DNA from: Halobacterium noricense
GTDB taxonomy: Archaea; Halobacteriota; Halobacteria; Halobacteriales; Halobacteriaceae
Assembly (NCBI RefSeq): GCF_021233435.1
Contig: NZ_CP089468.1
Location: 1,922,001-1,986,000, forward strand
Direction of reading: 5' to 3'
Length of the DNA: 64,000 nucleotides
A program made the position numbers and the translations under genes. The notes below the pieces were generated by a model. The model did no database searches. It was not told the origin of the DNA and worked only from the letters and a program-made list of their open reading frames with translations. Positions 1 to 7,884 of this stretch are shown piece by piece (positions within the stretch are counted from its first letter, which is position 1; each line of letters starts with the position of its first letter).

Positions 1-324
1 AACGGCGCGGCGGACGGCGAGCGGCCCGCGCCCGACGAGGTGCCCGAGTCCCTGCGAGCGATTCGCGGGCTCGCGTACGCCGCGGCCGTCGACCACTACC
101 GCGCGGACCTGCGGACGTACTGCGACGGCGAGGTGCCCGAGCCCGAGCGCGGGCTGCTCGAACGCCTCCGCGACCACGCCAAGCGGGTCGACGCGCTGGA
201 CGGCGACGTCGCTCCCGAGGATGCGGAACGGCTGGTAGAAGCAGCGCGCGCCATCGCGGACGCGCTCCGCGGCGACGAGTCGGGGGTCGAGCGGGCGCGC
301 ATCCGCCTCGACGCGCTCGCCTGA
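1..324 (+). CDS. C-terminal part of an uncharacterised haloarchaeal protein
   Basis: The frame is open from the first base of the window and stops at 322-324, so only the last 107 codons are seen and the true start lies upstream. The visible part is acidic, mostly helical, and rich in Ala, Glu, Asp and Arg, with no catalytic motif. From memory it resembles the C-terminal part of a haloarchaeal family with an N-terminal zinc ribbon (DUF7117) often found beside folD and glyA, but the zinc ribbon would be outside the window, so this is not shown. It converges with folD, 19 bp away. Confidence 0.6.
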   Translation, partial: NGAADGERPAPDEVPESLRAIRGLAYAAAVDHYRADLRTYCDGEVPEPERGLLERLRDHAKRVDALDGDVAPEDAERLVEAARAIADALRGDESGVERARIRLDALA

Positions 325-343
325 CTGGAACCGATTCGCCGGC

Positions 344-1237
344 CTACGGGAGTTCGACGTCCGTCCCGGTCTGTTCGCCGGCGGCCTTCACGGTGTTGTA
401 CAGCAGCATCGCGCGCGTCATCGGGCCCACACCGCCGGGAACGGGCGTGATGGCGCTGGCCTTCTCCTCGGCGCTCTCGAACTCCACGTCGCCGACGAGC
501 TCGTAGCCCTTCTCGGTGTCGGCGTCCACGCGGTTGATGCCGACGTCGATGACGACGGTGCCCTCCGAGAGCATCGAGCCGTCCACGAGTTCGGTGACGC
601 CGGCGGCCGCGACGACGATGTCCGCGCGGCGCGTGTGTGCGGCGAGGTCTTCCGTGCGACTGTGGCAGACCGTGACGGTGGCGTTGCCGCCCTCGCCCTT
701 CTGGACGAGGAGGTTCGCGAGCGGCTTCCCGACGATGTTCGAACGGCCGACCACGACGACCTCCTTGCCCTCAGTGTCGACGCCCTCGCTCGCGAGGAGC
801 TTCTGGATGCCGTGTGGCGTGCAGGGCTTGAAGCGGGCGTTCCCGGCGACGAGCTTCCCGACGTTCTCGGGGTGGAAGCCGTCGACGTCCTTCGCGGGGT
901 CGACCGCAGAGAGCACGCGTTCGTCGGGGACGTGTTCGGGCGTCGGGTCCTGCACGAGGATGCCGTGGACGTCCTCGCGGTCGTTGAGCTCGGTGACCGT
1001 GTCGAAGAGCTCCTCGGCGGGCGCGTCGGGGTCGATGCGGATGTCCTCGGCGGCGATGCTGATTTCCTCGCAGTCCCGCTGTTTCATCGAGACGTACGTC
1101 TCGCTGGCCTGCTTGTCGTTCATCAGGACGGTGGCGAGTCGCGGCGTAACACCGGCGTCTTTCAGCGCGGCCACGGAGTCCGCGAGGTCGTCACGGACGT
1201 CGGCGGCGACGCCGTTCCCGTCGATGATGCTGGTCAT
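344..1237 (-). CDS. folD: Bifunctional methylenetetrahydrofolate dehydrogenase / methenyltetrahydrofolate cyclohydrolase
   Basis: FolD interconverts 5,10-methylene-, 5,10-methenyl- and 10-formyl-tetrahydrofolate in the cytoplasm using NAD(P). The 297-aa length is normal for the family. Visible signatures are the N-terminal substrate region with YVSMKQ (YxxxK-type catalytic motif), GILVQDPTPEH, PCTPHGIQKLL, the Rossmann motif VVVVGRSNIVGKPLA, and PVPGGVGPMTRAML near the C-terminus. I chose the ATG at 1237 because the protein then begins at the conserved N-terminus; the frame stays open to 1333 but that extension is not FolD-like. It lies 92 bp downstream of glyA on the same strand, and the pairing supplies and uses one-carbon units. 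Confidence 0.95.
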   Translation of the reverse strand: MTSIIDGNGVAADVRDDLADSVAALKDAGVTPRLATVLMNDKQASETYVSMKQRDCEEISIAAEDIRIDPDAPAEELFDTVTELNDREDVHGILVQDPTPEHVPDERVLSAVDPAKDVDGFHPENVGKLVAGNARFKPCTPHGIQKLLASEGVDTEGKEVVVVGRSNIVGKPLANLLVQKGEGGNATVTVCHSRTEDLAAHTRRADIVVAAAGVTELVDGSMLSEGTVVIDVGINRVDADTEKGYELVGDVEFESAEEKASAITPVPGGVGPMTRAMLLYNTVKAAGEQTGTDVELP

Positions 1238-1329
1238 ATCGCGACCTCCGCGCTCGCCCGCCTTCAATTCAGCGGTTCGTGCACAAAATAGCGCGTCGTT
1301 CGTGAAGAATGTCCACGAACGCGTAACGC

Positions 1330-2577
1330 TCACTCGTACAGCGGGTGGTCGTGACAGAGGCGCTCGACGGTCGCGGCGACCTCGGCGTACACCTCGGCGT
1401 CGCCGATGTTGTCCACAACCTTGGCGATGCAGTCGCCGACCGTCTCCATCGCGTCCTCGTCGAAGCCGCGCGTCGTCAGCGCGGGCGTGCCGGCGCGGAT
1501 GCCCGACGGGTCGAACGCCGACCGGGACTCGTCCGGCACGGTGTTGGCGTTCAGAACGATACCGACCTCTTCGAGGGCGTCCTCGGCGTCGCCGCCCGAA
1601 ACGTCGGGATGCGAGTCGCGGAGGTCGACGAGCACGAGGTGGGTGTCGGTGCCGTCCGAGACCAGCGAGAAGCCGTGGTCCTGGAGCGCCTCACCGAGCA
1701 CTTCCGCGTTCCGCACGACCTGCGCGGCGTACTGGTCGAACGCCGGGTCCAGGGCTTCCTTGAAGCCGACCGCCTTCCCGGCGATGTTGTGCATCAGCGG
1801 GCCGCCCTGTGCACCCGGGAACACCGCCGAGTCCACGTCGCCGGCGTACTCCTCGTCGCACATGATGATGCCGCCGCGGCCCGCGCGAATCGTCTTGTGC
1901 GTGCTCCCGGTCACGAAGTCCGCGACGCCGACCGGCGAGGGATGTTCGCCGGATGCCACGAGGCCCGTGATGTGCGCGATGTCGGCCATATGGTACGCAC
2001 CGACCGCGTCGGCGGCCTCCTGGATGTCGTGCCACTCGACCTCCCGGGGGTACGCCGAGAATCCCGAGACGATCATGTCCGGCTCGAACTCCTCTGCCTT
2101 CTCGAAGAGCGCGTCGTAGTCCAGCCGGCCGGTGTCGGCGTCGACCTCGTACTGCTCGACGTCGTACAGTTGGCCCGCGAAGTTCGCGGGGTGACCGTGG
2201 CTCAGGTGGCCGCCGTGCGTGAGGTCCAGGGAGAGAATCTTGTCGCCGGGCTCCAGCACCGCGAAGTAGACGCCCATGTTCGCCGACGAGCCGCTGTGGG
2301 GTTGGACGTTCACGTGGTCCGCGCCGAACAGCTCTTTCGCGCGCTCGATGGCGAGCTCCTCGACGTCGTCCGCGAACTCGCAGCCGCCGTAGTAGCGCTC
2401 GCCGGGGTAGCCTTCGGCGTACTTGTTCGTGAGTTCGCTGCCCTGGGCCTCCAAGACGGCCTCGCTGACGTGGTTCTCGCTGGCAATCATCGCCAGCGTC
2501 TCGTTCTGCCGGTGCCGCTCGCCGACGAGCGCGTCTGCGACTGCCGGGTCGACCTCCCGGACGTCGTCGTAGCTCAT
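1330..2577 (-). CDS. glyA: Serine hydroxymethyltransferase
   Basis: This is the PLP enzyme converting serine and tetrahydrofolate to glycine and 5,10-methylene-tetrahydrofolate. At 415 aa it has the usual fold-type I length. Motifs seen include ASENHVSEAVLEAQGS, NKYAEGYPGERYYGG, VNVQPHSGSSAN, and the PLP-lysine motif VTGSTHKTIRAGRGG. The ATG at 2577 gives the standard MSYDDVREVDP start; the open frame to 2790 is spurious. It is followed by folD, so the two make a one-carbon operon or near-operon. The minus-strand TATA-like element at about 2645-2656 probably drives it. Confidence 0.96.
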   Translation of the reverse strand: MSYDDVREVDPAVADALVGERHRQNETLAMIASENHVSEAVLEAQGSELTNKYAEGYPGERYYGGCEFADDVEELAIERAKELFGADHVNVQPHSGSSANMGVYFAVLEPGDKILSLDLTHGGHLSHGHPANFAGQLYDVEQYEVDADTGRLDYDALFEKAEEFEPDMIVSGFSAYPREVEWHDIQEAADAVGAYHMADIAHITGLVASGEHPSPVGVADFVTGSTHKTIRAGRGGIIMCDEEYAGDVDSAVFPGAQGGPLMHNIAGKAVGFKEALDPAFDQYAAQVVRNAEVLGEALQDHGFSLVSDGTDTHLVLVDLRDSHPDVSGGDAEDALEEVGIVLNANTVPDESRSAFDPSGIRAGTPALTTRGFDEDAMETVGDCIAKVVDNIGDAEVYAEVAATVERLCHDHPLYE

Positions 2578-2644
2578 GCCTAGAGTGGCCGGTGCGCGCG
2601 GCATAAGTCTACCGAGCTTCCCATAATTCACGCTCGTTTCTCGA

Positions 2645-2656
2645 TAGAAATATAAG
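2645..2656. promoter_or_regulatory. Shared AT-rich TATA element of the glyA / CHAT-protein divergent promoter
   Basis: The sequence agaaatataagc lies between the divergent glyA and CHAT-protein starts. Read on the plus strand, AATATAAG sits about 27-34 nt before the GTG at 2682, the spacing of a leaderless haloarchaeal transcript. Read on the minus strand it gives CTTATATTTC, about 70 nt before the glyA ATG. One element may therefore serve both directions; this is inference from position. Confidence 0.5.
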
Positions 2657-2681
2657 CCCACTGGCAGTACGTCTCGACCGC

Positions 2682-4760
2682 GTGATTCAGTGGGAGGAAA
2701 CCGGAACAGGGGTGTCCGCGGCCGACGCGGCCGGGAACGAAGTGACGGTGCGAGCGCCCGACTGGCGGCAGGCCCGCGGGGGACGGGCACTCGCGTGGCC
2801 AGCGGACGCCACTACCTCCGGCATCACCACGCAGCTCTCCGTCCCCACCAGCGACGCGTCGGTGTTCGCGGCTGGCGCGTCGGCGGACCCGCTTGCCGTG
2901 GGTGAGCGCCGCCGCCTCGACGCCGGCGAGGTCGTCCTCGAAGCCAGCGGTGCGGTCGACGTGCTCGTGGGTTTCGACGGCCCCGCCGTCGTGGCACACG
3001 GCGAGCAACTCGACATCGCCTTCGACGAACCCACGGACGTCGCAATCGGCTTCCGAAGCGGCGTCCGCGCGCCAGCCGAAACTATCACCATCCCGAAGAC
3101 GCTGGACGGCGTTGCGACCGCGGTGACGCACGCGGCGGCCGCCCACCGCACGACGACCCCCGACCGGTCGGCGTGGCACCAGCGCTGCCACCCGCCGCAG
3201 TTCGCGTTCGGGGACGCCGTCGACGTGCCCGAGACGGTCGCCGCGGAGACGCCCGACACCGGTATCGAACTCCTGCTCCCGCGGTCGCTGGAGGACCTGT
3301 TCGTCGCGGCACCGCTGGCGTACTACCTCGGCGCGGCGGTCACCGTCGAGGCGGGCGTGACGCCGCGGCTCCGCGCGCCCGACGCGGGCGTCAACTACAC
3401 CTTCGACGCGCTGACCGTGGAGGTGCCGCAGTTGCTTGCGCGCGCGTTCTGGCTGGATTGCCTCGTCCGCACGGCCGTCCCGCCCGAGCAACGGCGCGCA
3501 GTTCCCGTCCACAAACTCGGCGACGTGACGCTCGCCGAGCACGACCTGCTGGATGTCCTCGACGTCGACTCGGTTGCGGCCTACGACGCGACACCCGCAG
3601 ACCGGCTCGCGACGTACCTCGACGCGCCCTTCGAGCGCGTCGCCGACGACCTTCCGGAGTGGCACCTCTCGATGCACGTCGCACCGAACCTCGACCACGT
3701 CGAGACGCTACCGTTCCTCCTCGACCGACTGGCGCTCGTCTACCCCCCCGAGACCGCCGCGCTGGAGAGTGAAGAACTGCTGGAACGCACGCTCGACGAC
3801 TTCTACCGCGGGCCACCCGGCCCCGTCGCCACCGTCGAGATGCTGAAGCCGAAGCTCCGCAACGGCCGCTGGCAGGGGTGGCTCGCCGACGGCACGCCCA
3901 TCGACGTGTTCAAGAGCCAGCCCGCGGCCTACCGCAATCACCTCGACTACCGGCGCGAGTCCACCGACGAACTGTCGGTCGCGGTGGTGCTCAACGACCG
4001 CAGCATGACCGGCGAGCACGAGGCGGTCGCGGACGTCTACGAGGCGCACGCCGAGTCGCTGCCGATGGACGTCGCCTTCTTCGAGGACCTCACGCGGGCG
4101 GAACTCGCGGACGTGCTCGGCGACCACTACGAGTTCCTCCACTACATCGGCCACTGCGAGGTCGAAGGGCTGCGCTGTGCGGACGGCAACCTCGCCGTCG
4201 AGGACGTCCCGGAGACGAACGTCGAGTCGTTCTTCCTGAACGCCTGTGGCTCCTACTACGAGGGCGTCGACCTCGTGGAGCGCGGGAGCGTCGCGGGCGC
4301 GGTGACGCTACGGAAAGTGCTGGACGAACAGGCCGCGAAGGTCGGCACCGCGTTCGCGGAACTGCTCGTCCACGGCTTCCCCATCGAGACCGCGCTCCGG
4401 CTCGCGCGCCGGCGTATCCGGATGGGGAAAGACTACGCGGTGGTCGGCGACGGCATGCAGACGCTCTCCCGGACGGACGGCGACGGCGCGAAGGTCGCTC
4501 ACGTCGAACGCGACGGCACGGGCACTTGCGAGGTGACCTACGAGTACGTCGCGGCCGACGGCCACGGCTGCTGGTACGACGTCGACGCGGTCGCCCCGTC
4601 GGGCCCGCGACTCTGCGGGAATCCGACCGAGTTCGAACTACCCACGGCCGAGCTCGCGGGGCTGTTCGCGGACGCCGACCACCCGGTCGTCGTGGACGGC
4701 GAATTCTACTGGTCCGACGAGGCCGCAGCGCTCCTCCGGCCGAGCGCGTCGGTGACGTGA
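2682..4760 (+). CDS. CHAT-domain (caspase-like peptidase) protein
   Basis: This is a 692-aa protein with no signal peptide or membrane segment. The C-terminal third matches the CHAT pattern of clan CD peptidases: a strand ending FLHYIGHCEVEG with His487 and His491, then VESFFLNACGSYYEG with Cys522, then a segment GSVAGAVTLRKVLDEQAAKVGTAF and VHGFPIETALRLARRR, the usual helix after the catalytic Cys. His491 and Cys522 would be the catalytic dyad. The first about 400 residues are beta-rich and acidic and I do not recognise them. Start is a GTG placed about 27 nt after a TATA element. CHAT proteases often act in regulated cell death or defence; the cellular role here is unknown. TbsP follows on the same strand after 97 bp. 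Confidence 0.72.
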   Translation: MIQWEETGTGVSAADAAGNEVTVRAPDWRQARGGRALAWPADATTSGITTQLSVPTSDASVFAAGASADPLAVGERRRLDAGEVVLEASGAVDVLVGFDGPAVVAHGEQLDIAFDEPTDVAIGFRSGVRAPAETITIPKTLDGVATAVTHAAAAHRTTTPDRSAWHQRCHPPQFAFGDAVDVPETVAAETPDTGIELLLPRSLEDLFVAAPLAYYLGAAVTVEAGVTPRLRAPDAGVNYTFDALTVEVPQLLARAFWLDCLVRTAVPPEQRRAVPVHKLGDVTLAEHDLLDVLDVDSVAAYDATPADRLATYLDAPFERVADDLPEWHLSMHVAPNLDHVETLPFLLDRLALVYPPETAALESEELLERTLDDFYRGPPGPVATVEMLKPKLRNGRWQGWLADGTPIDVFKSQPAAYRNHLDYRRESTDELSVAVVLNDRSMTGEHEAVADVYEAHAESLPMDVAFFEDLTRAELADVLGDHYEFLHYIGHCEVEGLRCADGNLAVEDVPETNVESFFLNACGSYYEGVDLVERGSVAGAVTLRKVLDEQAAKVGTAFAELLVHGFPIETALRLARRRIRMGKDYAVVGDGMQTLSRTDGDGAKVAHVERDGTGTCEVTYEYVAADGHGCWYDVDAVAPSGPRLCGNPTEFELPTAELAGLFADADHPVVVDGEFYWSDEAAALLRPSASVT

Positions 4761-4821
4761 AACGGGCGAAAGTCGCCGATAGCGCGCGATTCTGACGGTT
4801 TTACTGGCTCACTGTCCGGTA

Positions 4822-4831
4822 AAATTAAATA
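4822..4831 (+). promoter_or_regulatory. TATA element of tbsP
   Basis: AAATTAAATA ends 26 nt before the ATG at 4858, as expected for a leaderless transcript with its own promoter. tbsP is therefore probably transcribed independently of the CHAT gene upstream. Confidence 0.5.
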
Positions 4832-4857
4832 CGTCGTGACCCTACACCCACGTAGAG

Positions 4858-5676
4858 ATGTCACAGAATCTACTGGGGACGAGCGTGGACGACGTCGCCC
4901 GCACCGTCCTCGACGCCGAACCCGGCGAGCTGTTCGTCGTGAACCCCGCCGGTGAGACCGTCGAGGAACTCGTCGACGTCGCCAACGCCTACGAGGGGGA
5001 ACTCCCGTTCATCCGACTGCTCGGCGACGAGCGCACGCTGAAGGACGTGATGGACGACTTCATCGTCGCGAGCAACGCCGCGAACCTCGTCGAAGCCGAC
5101 GCGCTGGAACTGCGCGTGTTCGACGGCGACGCGCGAAGTTCGATGCTCGTCACGGCGGACCGCACGGTCGCGCTCGTGGAGGTCGGCGGCCTCGTCGGCG
5201 GCCTCACCACCGACGACGCCGAGTTCGCCGAGACAGCCTACGACGCCGTCGCCGACGACTGGGAGGCTGCCGAGCAGTTCACGCTCCGCACGCCCGCCAT
5301 CGACCGCGTCCGGCAGACGCTCGACGAGGACATCAGTTCCGACGTCGAGGCGGACTTCGATAGCGTCCTCGAATCCATGGAGACCGCCCGCGGCGACGGC
5401 GACGGCCTCGACGAGGTCACCGTCAGCCTGCTGGTCGCCGCGAAGAACCGCGAACTCCTCTACGACATCAGCAAGTGGGGCGAGGACGTCGGCATCGCGT
5501 CGAAAGCGACGTTCTCCCGCACGAAGACGAAGCTCGAAGACCTCGGGCTCATCGACACCGAGAAGGTCCCCATCGACGTCGGCCGGCCGCGCCTCCGCCT
5601 GAAGCTCGCCGACGAGCGCCTCGAAGACGCGCCGCCCGCCGAACTGGCGAACGTCGCCCAGTCGGTTCTCTCGTAA
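4858..5676 (+). CDS. tbsP: Transcriptional regulator, TbsP family (DUF5821)
   Basis: The protein is 272 aa and soluble. The N-terminal about 180 residues form an acidic alpha/beta domain (GELFVVNPAGETVEEL, PFIRLLGDERTLKDV). The C-terminus carries a winged-helix segment, ELLYDISKWGEDVGIASKATFSRTK..., followed by LEDLGLIDTEKVP and a GRPRLRL wing. This matches what I recall of the haloarchaeal TbsP family, described as a partner or suppressor of TrmB in controlling sugar metabolism genes. The family assignment is from memory; the HTH is seen directly. It has its own TATA element and is followed by the YcaO gene on the same strand. Confidence 0.7.
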   Translation: MSQNLLGTSVDDVARTVLDAEPGELFVVNPAGETVEELVDVANAYEGELPFIRLLGDERTLKDVMDDFIVASNAANLVEADALELRVFDGDARSSMLVTADRTVALVEVGGLVGGLTTDDAEFAETAYDAVADDWEAAEQFTLRTPAIDRVRQTLDEDISSDVEADFDSVLESMETARGDGDGLDEVTVSLLVAAKNRELLYDISKWGEDVGIASKATFSRTKTKLEDLGLIDTEKVPIDVGRPRLRLKLADERLEDAPPAELANVAQSVLS

Positions 5677-5748
5677 GCCCTCCGCCGAATCCCGTACTGT
5701 TTTCCCCTCGTCGCCCCACCCCGTAGCTATGCTACTGGAGGAGTCGCC

Positions 5749-7449
5749 GTGACCGTCGCCGTCGTCGGCGACGGCCCGGCCGTCGAAGCCGTCCGAGACG
5801 CGCTCACGGACGTCGACGCCGCTGTCGAAGCCGCGGACGTCGCTGGCGTCGCCGACGCGGAGTTCGCCGTCGTCGTCGGCGTCGCCGGCTCCGGCGGGTT
5901 CGGCACTGCGAACGAGCACGCCCGAAGCGGAGACACGCCGCTGCTCACCGTCGAGGTCGGCGGGCTCGGCGGCCGCCCGCTCGCAGCCGTCGATGCGGGC
6001 GTCTCCTTGCTCGCTCCGGAGGGGCCGTGTTTCGAATGTTTAGCGGCGCGCGTGACCGCGACAGGCCACGAACCGGCGGAATCGCCGAGCGCCGATCGGA
6101 GTGCAGTGCGGCTCGCCGGCGCGCACGCCGGCCGCCTCGCCGTCGACGCGCTCCGCGGGGACGCCGCACCCGGAACTGTCCTCGAACTCCCGCACGCCGA
6201 GCGAACGCTCGCACCCGTCCCGAACTGCTCGTGTGCGGACGACGGGCCGAACAGCGACCTCCCGCCAGGCGACGAAGACCGGTCGCTGGACGACGCGCTC
6301 GCCGCCGCCGAACCGCTGGTCGACGACCGCGTCGGCGTGCTCTCGGCGGTCGGCGAACGCGAGTCGTTCCCCGCGCCGTACTACCTCGCCGTGGGCACCG
6401 ACACGTCGCCGTTCAGCGACGCCGAAGCCTCGACGCAATCAGCGGGCGTCGCCGCCGACTGGAACACCGCCTACATGAAGGCCGTCGGCGAGGGCTTCGA
6501 GCGCTACGCCGCCGGCGTCTACCGCACTGACGACTTCGAGACTGCGCCCGTCGACCACGAGGATGCAGTGCCACCCGAGCGCTTCGTCCGCCCCGAAGAT
6601 GCGGGCAGCGAGGTGGACGAAATCGAGTGGGTGCGCGGCCAAAATATCGACTCGAAGGACGCGGCGCTGCTCCCCGCGGACCGCGTCGTCTTCCCGCCAC
6701 CCGAGGAACGGCCGGGAACGATTACGACCGGCCTCGGCCTCGGCAACTCCGGCGTCGGCGCGGTGCTGTCGGGCCTCTACGAGACCGTCGAACGCGACGC
6801 CACGATGCTGTCGTGGTACTCCACGTTCGACCCGCTCGGCCTCCAGGTCGACGACCCCGAGTTCGACGAGCTCGAACGCCGCGCGAGCGCCGAGAACCTC
6901 GACGTCACGGCGCTGCTGTGCACGCAGGACGTCGACGTCCCCGTTGTCGCGGTCGCAGTCCACCGCGACGAGTGGCCGCGGTTCGCGCTCGGGTCCGCCG
7001 CCGACCTCGACGCCGACGCCGCCGCCCGCGACGCGCTCTGCGAAGCCCTCCAGAACTGGATGGAACTGCGCGCGATGGGCCCCGAGCAAGCCGCGACGGA
7101 GGACGGCGCTATCGGCAAGTACGCCGACTTCCCCCGCGACGTCCGCGGCTTCGTCGACCCCGGCACCACCATCCCCGCCAGCGACGTCGGCCCCGACGAC
7201 CCGCCGGAGGGAACCGACGAACTCGACGCCGTCCTCGACGCGCTCGCGGACGCCGACCTCGACGCCTACGCCGCCCGGCTCACGACTCGTGACTTGGAGG
7301 ACGCGGGCTTCGAGGCTGTGCGGGTGTTAGTGCCGGAAGCCCAGCCGCTGTTCGTCGACGAGTCGTACTTCGGGGAGCGTGCGCGTGAGGTTCCCCGTGA
7401 ACTCGGCTTTCAGGCGCGGTTGGACAAGCCGTTCCATCCGTTCCCGTAG
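5749..7449 (+). CDS. YcaO-family ATP-dependent cyclodehydratase/thioamidation-type protein
   Basis: This is a 566-aa two-part protein. Residues 1 to about 190 form a Rossmann-like/E1-like domain (VAVVGDGPAVEAVRDAL) with cysteines in GPCFECLAARV and PNCSCADD that could bind zinc. From about residue 200 the YcaO domain follows, with the ATP/Mg motifs AYMKAVGEGFERYAAG and SGLYETVERDATML. The extreme C-terminus, KPFHPFP, is a proline-rich tail like the PxPxP tail of azoline cyclodehydratases. YcaO enzymes activate a peptide backbone amide with ATP. No precursor peptide or partner TfuA is adjacent, so the substrate is unknown. The GTG at 5749 follows a GGAGGAG ribosome-binding site. Confidence 0.85.
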   Translation: MTVAVVGDGPAVEAVRDALTDVDAAVEAADVAGVADAEFAVVVGVAGSGGFGTANEHARSGDTPLLTVEVGGLGGRPLAAVDAGVSLLAPEGPCFECLAARVTATGHEPAESPSADRSAVRLAGAHAGRLAVDALRGDAAPGTVLELPHAERTLAPVPNCSCADDGPNSDLPPGDEDRSLDDALAAAEPLVDDRVGVLSAVGERESFPAPYYLAVGTDTSPFSDAEASTQSAGVAADWNTAYMKAVGEGFERYAAGVYRTDDFETAPVDHEDAVPPERFVRPEDAGSEVDEIEWVRGQNIDSKDAALLPADRVVFPPPEERPGTITTGLGLGNSGVGAVLSGLYETVERDATMLSWYSTFDPLGLQVDDPEFDELERRASAENLDVTALLCTQDVDVPVVAVAVHRDEWPRFALGSAADLDADAAARDALCEALQNWMELRAMGPEQAATEDGAIGKYADFPRDVRGFVDPGTTIPASDVGPDDPPEGTDELDAVLDALADADLDAYAARLTTRDLEDAGFEAVRVLVPEAQPLFVDESYFGERAREVPRELGFQARLDKPFHPFP

Positions 7450-7451
7450 GA

Positions 7452-7884
7452 CCTTTTGCGCTGCGGGCGGCTTCGCCGCCCTCGGCAAAACCTCCACCAA
7501 AAGCACTCCTCGCTCCCGTCGCGCCCTTCGGGCGCGGTAGTCGCTCGTCGGCCCGCGCTCCCTGTGGTCGCGCGGTGAATCACGGCGCTCAGGACCTTCG
7601 GACCGTTCGCGCCGCGAACGCCTGTCGCCCAATTACTCGGCCGACAACGAGCATCGGCGAGTGAGTGGGTCGAAGTTCTCGTGAGCGGAGCCAACGAGAG
7701 CCCGCGAGACCGAAGGTCTCGCTAAGACCCCGAGCGAAGCCGTTCACCGCGAGCCTTCGGCTCGCGGGCCGACGAGCGACCACCGCGCCCGAAGGGCGCG
7801 ACGGGAGCAAGGAGTGCTTTTTCCGCAAGTTTTTGCCGAGCGGGGGTCGCCGTAGGCGACCCCCCGCAGCGCAAAAAGTGCGTC
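7452..7884. repeat. Long imperfect inverted repeat between convergent genes
   Basis: The gene-free stretch between the YcaO and DUF63 stop codons consists of two arms of roughly 125-130 bp facing each other. The left arm (about 7452-7579) and the reverse complement of the right arm (about 7752-7884) share in order: TTTTTGCGCTGCGG, a small variable hairpin, CTCGGCAAAA, AAAGCACTCCT, GCTCCCGTCGCGCCCTTCGG, TCGCTCGTCGGCCCGCG and GCGGTGAA. The two hairpins at the same place differ (GGCGGCTTCGCCGCC versus GGGGTCGCCTACGGCGACCCCC). The centre also holds hairpins such as GCGAGACCGAAGGTCTCGC. T-runs just after both stop codons could act as terminators. Confidence 0.8.

Noticed and set aside
516..2583. 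Long open frames opposite folD and glyA
   Set aside because: They are antisense shadows caused by high GC; their translations are Arg/Ser/Val-rich with no motif, while the minus strand carries complete conserved enzymes.
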